NCBI GenBank assembly: GCA_002683825.1
Contig: NYUD01000073.1
Location: forward strand, 124,001-188,000
From: Planctomycetota bacterium
Lineage (GTDB): Bacteria; Planctomycetota; UBA1135; GCA-002686595
Length of the DNA: 64,000 bases
Reading direction: 5' to 3'
Below the pieces are notes generated by a model. It did not search any database, was not told the origin of the DNA, and saw only the letters and a list, made by a program, of their open reading frames with translations. The translations under genes were made by a program, and so were the position numbers. Below are positions 17,242 through 26,604 of the stretch, piece by piece; the stretch's first letter is position 1; each line of letters starts with the position of its first letter.

Positions 17242-18006
17242 ATGACGCCGCCTTCCTCGAGCGATCCTGAAGAGCCCCGCAAGCGCGCCGGATCCGAAAC
17301 GGTGGAATTCGACACAGAGGCCGGCGACGGGCCCCGGGAGGGGCAGGGCCGGGAGTCGGAGCCCGAGGGCCCGCTGCGGGAGGCCGGCCCGAGCGACCAC
17401 GACCTTGTGCACGGCGCCCAGAGGGGGGAGGAGGCGGCCTACGCCCAGCTGGTGTCGCGTCATGAAGAACGGGCCGTGCGGGTCGCTCTCTCGATGGTGT
17501 CCAACCGCGAGGACGCTCGCGATCTGGCCCAGGAGGGGTTCCTGCGCGTCTTTCGCCATATCGATCGCTTCGACTTTCGCCACGAATTCACGACCTGGCT
17601 CTATCGGATCGTGACCAACCTGGCGATCGACCACCTGCGCAAGCGTCGTCCCGCCGTGAGCACCTCGTCAGCGGACGGCGACGAGGCGGACCTCGATCTG
17701 GTCGATCCCGAGGCGGAGGTCCCCTCGGCCGATATGGAGCGCCGTGAAACCGCGGATCGCGTGCGCGCATGCATCGACCGCCTCGCGCCCCATTTCCGCA
17801 CGGTGATGGTCCTGCGCGAACTCGAGGGCCTGCCCTGTACCGAGATCGCACGGATCGTGGGGGCCACCCACGTGACCGTGCGCTGGCGTCTGCACCGCGG
17901 GCGGAAGCTCTTTCTGGCCGAGTGGGAACGCATGGAAAGCTCGGTAGCCGACCCTTTTCTGGTTTCTTCCCCGGAAGACTCCAACCCCCCGGAGACTCTC
18001 CCGTAG
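17242..18006 (+). CDS. ECF-type RNA polymerase sigma factor
   Basis: Alternative sigma factor of about 254 residues from ATG 17242; an upstream in-frame ATG at 17158 would add 28 residues. After a charged, disordered-looking N-terminus comes region 2 (RHEERAVRVALSMVSNREDA, then FTTWLYRIVTNLAIDHLRKR) and region 4 with a helix-turn-helix (VLRELEGLPCTEIARIVGA, VRWRLHRGRKLF). An acidic linker joins them. The next gene encodes a zinc-binding, single-membrane-span protein, so the two are a likely sigma/anti-sigma pair. The regulon is unknown. Confidence 0.92.
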   Translation: MTPPSSSDPEEPRKRAGSETVEFDTEAGDGPREGQGRESEPEGPLREAGPSDHDLVHGAQRGEEAAYAQLVSRHEERAVRVALSMVSNREDARDLAQEGFLRVFRHIDRFDFRHEFTTWLYRIVTNLAIDHLRKRRPAVSTSSADGDEADLDLVDPEAEVPSADMERRETADRVRACIDRLAPHFRTVMVLRELEGLPCTEIARIVGATHVTVRWRLHRGRKLFLAEWERMESSVADPFLVSSPEDSNPPETLP

Positions 18007-18088
18007 ATGCCCTTGAAGACGAATCGAACGGTCCTTTTGGGGGCTTTGAACTCTCCGATGCTCCAGTGGGACCCCACCTTCCGAACGG

Positions 18089-18826
18089 ATGAATTCCAAG
18101 ACTGAAGAACCTGGGGCGGCATGCAGGGAGGTTCGCGAGCGGATCCCCCTCTTCATCGGTGGAGACCTCGATCTGGAGGTGCTCGCGACTGTGCGCGAGC
18201 ACCTCCAGAGGTGTCCTTCTTGCGCTGAAGCCGTGCGAACCGCCGAACGCGGCCGAGAGGCGCTCGTGGCGACCTTGCGGCAGCGGGAAGCCGATTATCG
18301 CTGTCCGGCCCTCTGGGAGGGCGTGCGGTCGGCACTCCAGGAAGAGGGGCTGCTCGGAGATCGCTCCGTCTCGCCGGCGATTCCCTCACGCTGGCCGACG
18401 CTCGCGAACCCCGCCGACAGCTCCCGGCCGGGGAAGTCCGGGATGGATCCGGTTCACCTCCCGTCCCCCGGGCCGCAACCACGCGGACGGCTGCTTCGGC
18501 GCGTCGCCGCATGGGGGCCCGTGGTCGCTGCAGCGTGCGTTCTGTTCCTCCTCTGGAAGGGCGACGGCTCCGGTCCGTCTCCGGACCTGGAGACCTCCGC
18601 AGGCCCCCTCGCGGATCGTTCCGGATCCGCCGGGCTGCTCGACCGGGGATCCGGTCCCGAAGACGTCGCGCCGCGGGCGATCCCCGTGGCGAACGTGCAG
18701 CTGAAAAAGGTTCTTCCAAACGAGGAGAACTTCACGGAGGACGCCGAGGAGATGCGTTTCCCGCTCCGGCGCGGCCTGCGGAAACGGCCGCAGCGCACAC
18801 CGGCCTCGTTGACCGGCTACGAGTGA
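18089..18826 (+). CDS. Putative anti-sigma factor with zf-HC2 zinc finger and one membrane span
   Basis: The 245-residue protein begins with a zf-HC2-like zinc motif: Cys12, His38, Cys42 and Cys45 (HLQRCPSC). This module typically binds an ECF sigma factor. One hydrophobic segment near residues 139-156 (VAAWGPVVAAACVLFLL) places the C-terminal 90 residues outside the membrane. It lies 82 bases after the ECF sigma gene, in the same orientation. Anti-sigma function is inferred from motif and position. Confidence 0.8.
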   Translation: MNSKTEEPGAACREVRERIPLFIGGDLDLEVLATVREHLQRCPSCAEAVRTAERGREALVATLRQREADYRCPALWEGVRSALQEEGLLGDRSVSPAIPSRWPTLANPADSSRPGKSGMDPVHLPSPGPQPRGRLLRRVAAWGPVVAAACVLFLLWKGDGSGPSPDLETSAGPLADRSGSAGLLDRGSGPEDVAPRAIPVANVQLKKVLPNEENFTEDAEEMRFPLRRGLRKRPQRTPASLTGYE

Positions 18827-18878
18827 ACCGGCGCGGCCGGTCCCGTTCCTGAGTCACTGAAAGCAGGAGGACAACACG

Positions 18879-20054
18879 ATGATGCACCCGGGCACCCAAG
18901 CGCTTTTTCCCGCCCTGTTGATCGCCGCCATCGGGGTGGGGTCAGCTCAGGAGGAACGCGCGCAAACGCTCGAGCGTGTCGACCCCTTGCCCAGCAACGA
19001 GCGCGCCCAGGATCGGGTGCAGAGGCTCTTGACGGGCGAGTTCGACGGCGATGAATGGGTCGAGCTGCTGGGCATCCCCGACCTCGACGAACGGGAGACC
19101 TACTACGAGGTGCTGCTGCGCCGCGTCCGCGTCGATCCCCGGGCCCGAGCTTTCCTGGAAAACCTCGCGCAGGATCCAGCGCGCACCGACGTGGCCTGGA
19201 CCGCCCGTCTGGCCCTGCGTGAATTGGGCCGTCCGAACTTCCCGCTCCACAACCTGTTCCGGATCGATGCCATGGGGCCCGATCGGACCCTCAAAGAACT
19301 CTTTGATGAACTCCCGGTCGGGCCCGGCCTCGGGTTGTCCTACGGCCTGCCCGGAGCCCTGTCCGGTGCGGGGGCGAGCTCGTCCTGCCGCATCGAGGTT
19401 AGCAAGGGCCCCGAAGGAGCCAGGCTCGAGGTGGTCGAAGGGGTCGACGGATCCGAAGAGCGCCGCAGTTTCGAGGGTGAATCCATCGAGGACATCCTCG
19501 GAGAGCATCCCGAACTCGAAGAGGAGCTCGGCATCGCCATTCAAGGCTTCGGTGGTCAGGGTCGCTTCAGCTTCCAGGTGGGCCCCCGGGTCGGCGGCGC
19601 CTGGCGCAGTTTGCTCGATCCCCTGGAATACGGCGAAGACGCCCGCAGCTGGCTCGAGGACTTGCTCCGGCAGAACCCTGCCGGGATTCCGCGGTCCCTC
19701 GTTTCACCCCGGAGCGAGAGTCGACCGGTGCGCACAGACAAACTCGGCGTGAGGGTCGATTCGGTGAGCCCCGAGCTCGCGGGGGAGCTCGGGCTGGAGC
19801 CGGGCCTGGGGTTGTACGTCCTGTCGACCGCCCCCGGAACCCTGGCTTACCTCTTCGGTGTCCGCCGCGGACACGTGCTGCTCAAGTTGAACGATCGCGA
19901 GCTCAAGAAGAGGGAAGACATCGGGGTTGTGATGGCGAACAGGGATCCCATGACGCCCCTGGAGGTGGTTTGGGTCGATGAGTTCGGCCAGCGGCGCACG
20001 CGCAAGTGGACGCCGGTGAAGTTGGCGCCCAGGGCGCCTTTCAAGAACAGGTAG
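18879..20054 (+). CDS. Exported PDZ-domain protein
   Basis: A 391-residue protein with a short N-terminal signal sequence (ALFPALLIAAIGVGSA). The middle region has no motif I recognise. The last ~100 residues form a PDZ-like domain (LGVRVDSVSPELAGELGLEP, LAYLFGVRRGHVLLKLNDRE). There is no protease domain. A good ribosome binding site (AGGAGG) precedes the ATG. It follows the sigma and anti-sigma genes by 52 bases and may be part of the same stress-response operon, for example as a regulator or sensor in the periplasm. Confidence 0.75.
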   Translation: MMHPGTQALFPALLIAAIGVGSAQEERAQTLERVDPLPSNERAQDRVQRLLTGEFDGDEWVELLGIPDLDERETYYEVLLRRVRVDPRARAFLENLAQDPARTDVAWTARLALRELGRPNFPLHNLFRIDAMGPDRTLKELFDELPVGPGLGLSYGLPGALSGAGASSSCRIEVSKGPEGARLEVVEGVDGSEERRSFEGESIEDILGEHPELEEELGIAIQGFGGQGRFSFQVGPRVGGAWRSLLDPLEYGEDARSWLEDLLRQNPAGIPRSLVSPRSESRPVRTDKLGVRVDSVSPELAGELGLEPGLGLYVLSTAPGTLAYLFGVRRGHVLLKLNDRELKKREDIGVVMANRDPMTPLEVVWVDEFGQRRTRKWTPVKLAPRAPFKNR

Positions 20055-20059
20055 GTGGG

Positions 20060-21067
20060 CTAGCCGCGCCGTCGGGTGCTCGCCAGCTCCTGCTCGCAGC
20101 GGTTGCGCATGTCGAAGGCACGGAGAATGTCCGGATGCTCGTTGGACGCCTCGGAGAGGCTCAGGAAGCGGTCCAGGTCGTCCATAGCCCGCTGGAATTC
20201 CCCGAGCCTGAAGAGCAGCTGTCCCCGGATGCTGTAGGCCTCGGGGAGGTTGGGCGAGCCCGCGACGACCGCGTCGAGATGGAGCAGGGCATCGCGGTGT
20301 CGACGGTGCTTGAACAGCAGCGTGGCGGCGAAGAGATGGGTCTGGGTGCGGAGCCTGTGGGCGCTTTCCTGGTTGTTCCGGAAGAACTCTTCCTCCTCGT
20401 CGGTCAGATGCTCGGAGGTCAGCATGCGCTGCCAGGTTTCGAGTTCCGCCTCGGAGCGCTCGAGAAGTTTCTCGGACCACGCGAGGCTCTCGTCGAAGCG
20501 CTCCAGTGCTGCGTAAACGCGCTGGAGCGCGTTCATGGCATCCGTGTTGCCCTCGCCGTTTCGAAGCAGGCCCTCGAGCAAAACGATGGCCTTGTTCCAG
20601 TACCGTTCGGCGGTCGCACGCTTGTCCGCGGCGGAATCCTCGACCTCGACACCTTTCTCGGGCATGTGCCGGTCGGCCTCGATCGCGCGGCCCAGGACGT
20701 CGTAGGCGTTGCCGAGTCGTTCGTAGGCGATGGCCAGGCCGAGGACCGTGGCCGGACTGTCGTCGCCGTCCTCGATCAGTCGGTTGAAGAAGTCCTCGGC
20801 GTAAATGACGTCTTCGTTGCTCCCCAGACGCAGCCGTATCCAGCCGATCATGCGCCGCATGGTCCGGTGGTCCGGGTCGATCTCGAGGGCTTTCACCGCC
20901 TGTTGCTGGGCGCGTTCCAGGTCCCCGTCCTCGTAGAGGTAGGTGGCGGTCGTGGTGTAGAGGTCCAGCTTCTGCTCCCGCGAGGGCTCACGACGGCTCT
21001 CGAGGGTATGGAAGCAGCTCGCCCCGAGGGGCAAGAAAGCCAGAGCGGTAAGAAAGGGGATCTTCAA
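20060..21067 (-). CDS. TPR-repeat lipoprotein
   Basis: The 335-residue protein has a signal peptide with a lipobox-like LGASC (Cys18). The mature protein is almost entirely helical, with tetratricopeptide-like repeats (LYEDGDLERAQQQAVKALEI, YSIRGQLLFRLGEFQRAMDD). Such proteins usually act as binding scaffolds in the envelope. It is convergent with the PDZ gene (5 bases apart) and lies 78 bases downstream of the large FG-GAP gene in the same orientation. No specific role can be assigned. Confidence 0.75.
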   Translation of the reverse strand: MKIPFLTALAFLPLGASCFHTLESRREPSREQKLDLYTTTATYLYEDGDLERAQQQAVKALEIDPDHRTMRRMIGWIRLRLGSNEDVIYAEDFFNRLIEDGDDSPATVLGLAIAYERLGNAYDVLGRAIEADRHMPEKGVEVEDSAADKRATAERYWNKAIVLLEGLLRNGEGNTDAMNALQRVYAALERFDESLAWSEKLLERSEAELETWQRMLTSEHLTDEEEEFFRNNQESAHRLRTQTHLFAATLLFKHRRHRDALLHLDAVVAGSPNLPEAYSIRGQLLFRLGEFQRAMDDLDRFLSLSEASNEHPDILRAFDMRNRCEQELASTRRRG

Positions 21068-21145
21068 GGGTGGGTGCTCACCGGGCCCGAAGCGGCCTGG
21101 GAGGCGATCCTATACCCCCCCGTACTCCTCGTGCTACAGGAAGGG

Positions 21146-24025
21146 CTATTTCAGGGGGCGCCGGGCGGGCCGCGGGCCGATCGGCTCCAGCCGCGTGGAG
21201 TAGGGGACGCCGTCAGCGGTGAGACTCCGGAAGCCCTCGAAGCGCAGGATGCGGATCGGCTCTTCGATCTTGGGGTCGCAGCAGCCCTCGGGGACCCCCA
21301 GGTAGACCTCCAGGGCGCCGTCCTGGCCGATGGCGACCAGGGCGTGGTCGTCACCGGGCTGCAGCCGAAAACGTCCGTCCTTCCAGCGCGCGTGCAGTCC
21401 GCCGGCCAGGGTCAGGGCATCCGCACGCCTCAGATCGATCGTGTGGGTGAGCTTGGCGTTCGGGGCGTTCACGCTCAGGCGATCGGCTTCGACCGTGAGA
21501 CCGCGACGCACCGTCAGATGCGGAAGCGCCGCGCCCGGGGTCTGCGGACTGGGCCGACGATAGGGTGTGAGGAGGTCTCCGCCGGCGAGTCGTCCCAGGG
21601 CGGCAAGCTTCGAGGCCGCGTCGTCGGGGTCGGCGGTGAGGGGCGCCGTGCCGTCCAGCCAGAGGCCGGTTGCGTTCACGATCGTCTCGCCTTCGAAGTA
21701 GGCGAGGTGGAAGAGGACGGGGGCGGGGATCGCCGGCAATGCCATGCTGACCTGCAGGGGCGAGCCGGGGCCGATGGAAACCGGGGCCAGATCGTTCCAC
21801 GGTCCCGGGGCCCAGACCTTCTTCTGGGCCGCGTGGGCGGTGCCGCCGTTCAGTCCCGGAACCGCGGGTGGCGGACCCGTGTGGGGGGAGGCCCGCACCG
21901 CCTGCCAGCGTAGAACCCCGTTGTGGGGCGAGGCGGAACGGTTGTCGAAGTCGATCAGGATGTTCGTTCCCCCGAGATCGAGTCCCGACTCCATCGAGAG
22001 ATCGGTCTCGGTGAGGTCGACGCGGGTCGGGGCCAGGGTGTCCAGGAGCAGTCGTCCTTGACGGATCCCCGTCGGCCATTCGACGTCGGCGAACAGCGGC
22101 TTGCTGTTGCCCAGACCGAAGACCAGCGGGCCGTAGTTGGCGGAGCTGAAGCCGAAGCTCGAGCGCCGCTCCTGCATCTGGATCTCCAGGTCGCCGCCCT
22201 CGGCCCGGCGGGACACCGTGACCCGCGTCCCGAAGGCGCCCGGCGGAGAGCCGTCCGGCGTGAGGCCGATTTCCAGGCCGCGGTATCCGGTCCCCAGGGA
22301 GTTGCCCTGGTTCCTGTAGTAGATGTTGGGCTGTCCCTGATTGTTCAGCGCCGGTCCGCCGTTGGCGACGTAGATGTCGGTGCCCGAATCCCGGGTCACC
22401 CGCACCATCACGCCGTGGGACATGAAGGTGTTGGCGTAGGTGCCCGCCAGGGCGCCGACTTCATACAGGGTCTTGGGGAATGCCTGGGGCGGATCGTTCT
22501 GGGGGACGACCCACTCGGGCCAGCTGGGCCCGTTGTTCATGTAGAGGAAGTCCTCTTCGAGCTGCACCGCGACGTCCGGACCGCCGTTGCCGGCGTAGAT
22601 GTCGGGGTAGCCGTCCAGGTTGAAGTCCGCCACCAGAAGGCCCATGGTGCCCGCGACGTGGTTGAAGCGCGTGCCTAGCCCGACCTCGCGGTAGAGGCCG
22701 TCGCCCCGTCCGTCGAGGTCGAGGTCGCCCGCGTTCAGGTAGAGGTACTGACGCTCGGCCCCGGCGTAGAGAGCACCGGCGCCGCTGGTGGGATCGGAAT
22801 CGGGAAGCTGGGCGGACCAGAGCCCGTAGAGGATGTCCGGCCAGCCGTCACCGTTGAGGTCGGCGACCTCGACCGGGATGCTGTTGTGACCGCTGAACGG
22901 AATGATCTGGAGGGTGGTGGGGTCGGGTGTGTTCTTCAGTACCCAGACCCCCCCCGAATCCATCGGGTCGAGCGGCTCCATGTCGGCGTTTATATCCAGA
23001 AGGAACGGGCTGCCCGGCGGAGCCATGAACGAGAAGGTACCGTCGCCGTCGTTATAGAAGACCTTGTTGTACTGCTTGAAGCAGGAGACGACGACGTCGG
23101 TCCAGCCGTCCCTGTCGAGGTCGGAGGTGACGACACCGAAGCCGTTCGAGCGTAGATGGGTTCCGGCGGCGAATCCGATTTCGAGGAAGGTCGAGTCGCC
23201 GTTGTTGCGGTACAGGCGATCCTGGGGGTCTGGCCGGCACGCGGGGGGGTCGTTGGGGTCGCTCGGATCGTCGTCCAGGTCCGGAGGGCACGTGTAGTAG
23301 TTGTCGAGGATGTCGACCGCGTTGGTGACGTAGAGGTCGAGGTCCCCGTCCCTGTCGAGGTCGAACCAGCTGCCGCCGAAGGAGGCTTGGCGTTCGGACA
23401 TGTGTCCAGCGGAGGTCGAGATGTACGAGAAGGTGCCGTCGCCGTCGTTTGCCAGCAGTCCGTTGATGCTCGACGTGTTGAACGCGCCGCAGGGGAAGAA
23501 GAGGTCGTAGTCCCCGTCGTTGTCGAAGTCGCCGGGAAGCACACCCCAGGGGGACCCCCCCGGATAGAGGATGTCGAACCCGAACCCGCTCGCTCCCATG
23601 GAGGACGTCACGTCGGTGAAGGTGCCGTCGGGCTCTCCGCGGAAGACCTTGCAGCTGCTGTGGTTCGTGCCGATGGGGGGCGTCAGGAGCGAACCGGCCG
23701 GGGCGTTGAGGGGCAACGCGGGGGAGTTGGAGTTGGCGAGAACCAGGTCGATGACGCCGTCCGGCGGACCGGGCATGGCGGGGTCCATCGGGTCGTGGCC
23801 GACGACGTCGACCCAGGCCACGCCGCGTCCGACATTGTCTCCGTCGAGTTCCGTTCCGATCCCTTCGAGCGCGTTGGAGTCATCCAGAAACGTCGGGTAG
23901 GCAACGTCCGGCGGGGGTGTCGGGTTGAGATTGACACTCCCGGGGACCTGGCCGGAAGCCTGCTGCGCAAAGGGGACCGCAAGCAACAACAGAGTGCAGG
24001 GGAGCGAAAAAGGAGTCCTGGCCAT
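21146..24025 (-). CDS. Secreted FG-GAP/VCBS repeat protein with ASPIC/UnbV domain
   Basis: Start at 24025 (MARTPFSLPCTLLLLAV) gives a 959-residue protein with a cleavable signal peptide. At least six calcium-binding-like repeats are visible, with cores such as DFDNDGDYDLFF, DLDRDGDLDLYV, DLNGDGWPDILY and DFNLDGYPDIYA, consistent with a beta-propeller. A segment near GAFGTRVTVSRR to LVFGLGNSKPLFADVEWPTG matches the ASPIC/UnbV (CRTAC1-like) domain. The last ~200 residues are a further unrecognised domain. Likely extracellular, with an adhesion or binding role; function unknown. Confidence 0.83.
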   Translation of the reverse strand: MARTPFSLPCTLLLLAVPFAQQASGQVPGSVNLNPTPPPDVAYPTFLDDSNALEGIGTELDGDNVGRGVAWVDVVGHDPMDPAMPGPPDGVIDLVLANSNSPALPLNAPAGSLLTPPIGTNHSSCKVFRGEPDGTFTDVTSSMGASGFGFDILYPGGSPWGVLPGDFDNDGDYDLFFPCGAFNTSSINGLLANDGDGTFSYISTSAGHMSERQASFGGSWFDLDRDGDLDLYVTNAVDILDNYYTCPPDLDDDPSDPNDPPACRPDPQDRLYRNNGDSTFLEIGFAAGTHLRSNGFGVVTSDLDRDGWTDVVVSCFKQYNKVFYNDGDGTFSFMAPPGSPFLLDINADMEPLDPMDSGGVWVLKNTPDPTTLQIIPFSGHNSIPVEVADLNGDGWPDILYGLWSAQLPDSDPTSGAGALYAGAERQYLYLNAGDLDLDGRGDGLYREVGLGTRFNHVAGTMGLLVADFNLDGYPDIYAGNGGPDVAVQLEEDFLYMNNGPSWPEWVVPQNDPPQAFPKTLYEVGALAGTYANTFMSHGVMVRVTRDSGTDIYVANGGPALNNQGQPNIYYRNQGNSLGTGYRGLEIGLTPDGSPPGAFGTRVTVSRRAEGGDLEIQMQERRSSFGFSSANYGPLVFGLGNSKPLFADVEWPTGIRQGRLLLDTLAPTRVDLTETDLSMESGLDLGGTNILIDFDNRSASPHNGVLRWQAVRASPHTGPPPAVPGLNGGTAHAAQKKVWAPGPWNDLAPVSIGPGSPLQVSMALPAIPAPVLFHLAYFEGETIVNATGLWLDGTAPLTADPDDAASKLAALGRLAGGDLLTPYRRPSPQTPGAALPHLTVRRGLTVEADRLSVNAPNAKLTHTIDLRRADALTLAGGLHARWKDGRFRLQPGDDHALVAIGQDGALEVYLGVPEGCCDPKIEEPIRILRFEGFRSLTADGVPYSTRLEPIGPRPARRPLK

Positions 24026-24297
24026 GGTCCTCTTCGGAGGGATACGTATTAGGGGGGGGGCGCCGCCCCGGATACTACCCCGTGCAGGGCGATCTTGGTC
24101 GATGAGCCCCGGTTCTTTCCCGCGGAGGTGGGCGCACCGGAAGGGAGTGGGGTAGGGGGGGTCAGACTTTTCTCGCAACCCCCTCGAAAGGGGAACTCGA
24201 TGCCTCGACGACGTCCCCTGCGCCGGCTCGATCGATTCTCCGGGGCCCCAGCGGAGGCGCAGGCCGCCCGGCCTTCGAGGCGCCCGTTCCGCGGCGA
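24026..24297. other. 272-base gap between two minus-strand genes
   Basis: No convincing gene. It holds a long G run at about 24051-24061, a GC-rich palindromic stretch after it, and the 8-bp palindrome ATACGTAT at 24042-24049, about 17 bases upstream of the FG-GAP protein start. On the minus strand this reads TAATACGTAT and could contain a -10 element; no matching -35 is clear. Confidence 0.4.
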
Positions 24298-25863
24298 CTA
24301 GGGGCGTTGATTTCGATCCCCGGGAGGCCGATCGGGGCCGCGTCGGGTCTCCAGAAGGCGCCGGAGCCTCTCCGCGTCCACCCGGACCCGCAGGGTCTTC
24401 CCGGCGGAGAGCACCACCAGTCCGGGCTTGGCCCCCCGGGGCTTTCTCACCTCCTTGCGCCGGGCCACGTGAACGTCGATCTTGCGCGCTCCCCTGAGGG
24501 GGGAGAAGTGGGCGGCCAGATGGGCCGCGTCGAGGGTGTCCTGGGGGTCGGGCTCCTGCCCCTTTTCCAGCCGCAGGATCACGTGGCTGCCGGGGGCGTC
24601 GGACGTGTGCAGCCACAGGTCGTTGCCACGGGATTCGTGGAAAGTCAGGGCGTCGTTGTCCGCCGCGGAACGACCGACGCGGATCTCAGCGCCGCGCGCG
24701 CTGCGAAAGATGAGGTAGGGGCGGCGGGGTTCCCGACGGGGTTTTTTGTGGGTCTCTTGCTTGGGGAGCAGGACTCCGCACCGGAGCGCCTCCTCTTCCA
24801 GCTCGGCGCAGCCTCGGCTTCCCTCCTGCATCCGTTGGAAGAAGTCCTCGATGCGCTCGAGGGTGGCCTCGGCCAGGGCGAGTTCCTCGGGCAGTCGTTC
24901 CGCGCTTCGCTTGAGCTTCCTGTAGCGCGCGAAGAGCTTTTCCACGTTCCGACGGGGGCTGAGCCCCTCGTCCAGCTGGATCGTGCGGGGCGGAGCTTCC
25001 GCCAGGAAGCTGTCGGGCAGGGTGATCTCCGCCATTCCGCGCCGCACCTCGGTGATGTGGGCGTTCAGGAGCTCGCCGTCCTGACGGACGCGCTCGGCGC
25101 GATCCGCCTGACGAGCGCGTTCCTCCAAACCGCGCACGAGATCGGCGGCGCCCCGACGCCGTCGTTCGAGGCGCCGCCGGAGCTCGGCGGACCCGGCCTC
25201 CGCGTGGCGCTCGAGCGCTTCGCGGCCGAGGGAGGATTCGACGGTCCACGACAGGGGGGCACGGCCGGCCAGGTCCGAGGGCCCGTCGGGGGGCCGGGGG
25301 AAACAGGAGAGCAGGTCTTCGCCGGGCGGAGGGGGCCGGCCCCCGGGCGGTGCGTAGGTCGCGCCGACGGCGAGCCGCTCGAAGCTCCTGGACTTCGCCC
25401 CGGGCTCGATCAAGCGCGCCGCGATCCGTCCTCCCGCGTCGAGCAGCAGGAAGTTGGGATGGCGTCCGGTCAACTCGAGGATCAAGCTCGCCCGGGCCCC
25501 GTCTCGTCCGGGAGGGCGGCGGGCCCGGACGGCGACGATGCGATCCCCCGCGAGCTGTTCGAGGTGGAAATCGCTCGCCCCGGTGAAGGCCTCTTCGACG
25601 GCGGCGAAGAAGGGCGAGGACGCGCCCGCATGCCGGTGGATGCGTTCGATCTGCAGGTGCAAGCGCGCCAGCCCCGCCTCGGCGGAGAGACGCAGACGCA
25701 GGATCCTGGCGTCTGTCTGAGGGGGGAGAAGTACGAAGAGGAGATCCCGCGGGGGGTGGGCCGCCACCGCCTGGACGCGGGTTCCCCGGAGGAGGGCTTC
25801 GAGCTCGGAAACGAGCTCGCCGATGTGGCGCGCGGAAAGGCCCATCATGGCACCCGGGGGCAA
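24298..25863 (-). CDS. NFACT-family protein (RqcH/Rqc2-like)
   Basis: The 521-residue protein has an NFACT-N type N-terminus (LSARHIGELVSELEALLRG, LTGRHPNFLLLDAGGRI). A central charged coiled-coil region follows (ARQADRAERVRQDGELLNAH). It ends in an NFACT-R domain (FHESRGNDLWLHTSDAPGSH, HVARRKEVRKP). An Asp-Arg pair in LAGDRIVAV could be the tRNA-contact pair of RqcH. RqcH proteins bind stalled 50S subunits and direct C-terminal alanine tailing of nascent chains; older annotation calls them fibronectin-binding. The exact start among the N-terminal methionines (25863, 25848, 25845) is unsure. It is 16 bases downstream of ndk. Confidence 0.87.
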   Translation of the reverse strand: MPPGAMMGLSARHIGELVSELEALLRGTRVQAVAAHPPRDLLFVLLPPQTDARILRLRLSAEAGLARLHLQIERIHRHAGASSPFFAAVEEAFTGASDFHLEQLAGDRIVAVRARRPPGRDGARASLILELTGRHPNFLLLDAGGRIAARLIEPGAKSRSFERLAVGATYAPPGGRPPPPGEDLLSCFPRPPDGPSDLAGRAPLSWTVESSLGREALERHAEAGSAELRRRLERRRRGAADLVRGLEERARQADRAERVRQDGELLNAHITEVRRGMAEITLPDSFLAEAPPRTIQLDEGLSPRRNVEKLFARYRKLKRSAERLPEELALAEATLERIEDFFQRMQEGSRGCAELEEEALRCGVLLPKQETHKKPRREPRRPYLIFRSARGAEIRVGRSAADNDALTFHESRGNDLWLHTSDAPGSHVILRLEKGQEPDPQDTLDAAHLAAHFSPLRGARKIDVHVARRKEVRKPRGAKPGLVVLSAGKTLRVRVDAERLRRLLETRRGPDRPPGDRNQRP

Positions 25864-25879
25864 CTCTCTGCCTGTGGCA

Positions 25880-26344
25880 CTAGCGCTCCTCGATGCCGTA
25901 GACCCAGTTCTGCGCGGCCGGGGTCCATTCGCAGAGATCGCCGTCCTCCCCGAAGAAGAGCGCCAGCTCCTTCTCCGCGGACTCGGGCCCGTCGGAACCG
26001 TGGACCAGGTTGTTGGAGAAGGACATCCCGTAGTCGCCCCGCAGGGTGCCCGGTGCGGCCTCGGCGGACTGGGTCGGGCCCATCAGGGTCCGCGTCACCC
26101 CGATGGCGTTCTTGCCCTCGAGGCAGACGGCCGCGACCGGGCCGGAGGTCATGAACTCCACCAGGTTGTCGTAGAACGGGCGCTCGCGGTGCACGGCGTA
26201 GTGCTCGCGGATCACGTCGAGGGGGAAGCGGCGCAGCTTCAGGCCCACGATCTGAAGGCCCTTCTCCTCGAATCGGTTGAGTATGCGGCCGATGAGGCCG
26301 CGCTGAACGGCGTCGGGCTTGAGGAGGACGAGCGTCTTTTCCAC
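25880..26344 (-). CDS. ndk: Nucleoside diphosphate kinase
   Basis: Transfers the gamma phosphate from ATP to other nucleoside diphosphates. It is 154 residues, with MEKTLVLLKPDAVQRGLIG at the start, LRGDYG, and the phospho-accepting His115 in NNLVHGSDGPESAEKE. Length is slightly above the 140-150 residue norm, with a C-terminal tail ending in VYGIEER. Divergent from the ATP synthase operon across a 260-base region. Confidence 0.97.
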   Translation of the reverse strand: MEKTLVLLKPDAVQRGLIGRILNRFEEKGLQIVGLKLRRFPLDVIREHYAVHRERPFYDNLVEFMTSGPVAAVCLEGKNAIGVTRTLMGPTQSAEAAPGTLRGDYGMSFSNNLVHGSDGPESAEKELALFFGEDGDLCEWTPAAQNWVYGIEER

Positions 26345-26475
26345 GTTGGTAGCCGGGTCGGGGTCTTTTTGGAGGGTGGCGACGAAAGGGCGGCCACACT
26401 ACTCAGCGTTTGGGATCAGCTCACGCGCAGACTCGCAGATCCGGGGAAAATCGCCAAACTCTTCGAAGGCTCGGG

Positions 26476-26504
26476 TTGACGCGGCCCATTCGCGGCAAGA
26501 GACT
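26476..26504 (+). promoter_or_regulatory. Possible sigma-70-type promoter upstream of the ATP synthase operon
   Basis: TTGACG at 26476-26481 is followed after 17 bases by GAGACT at 26499-26504, a weak -10 match. It lies about 100 bases before atpZ in the ndk/atpZ divergent region. The -35 is good but the -10 is poor, so this is only a candidate. Confidence 0.25.
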
Positions 26505-26604
26505 GTTTCGCAAATCGGCTGGCCGATCGATTCGGCACGCCGGTCGGCTGCCGAGCCGTTCCGTTCTCACCTCCGTTTCGCGTCCCTCTAAGGTACCCCG
26601 CCCG

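Noticed and set aside
24095..24301. Small plus-strand gene in the gap before the NFACT gene
   Set aside because: Arginine- and proline-rich composition, no RBS and no family resemblance.
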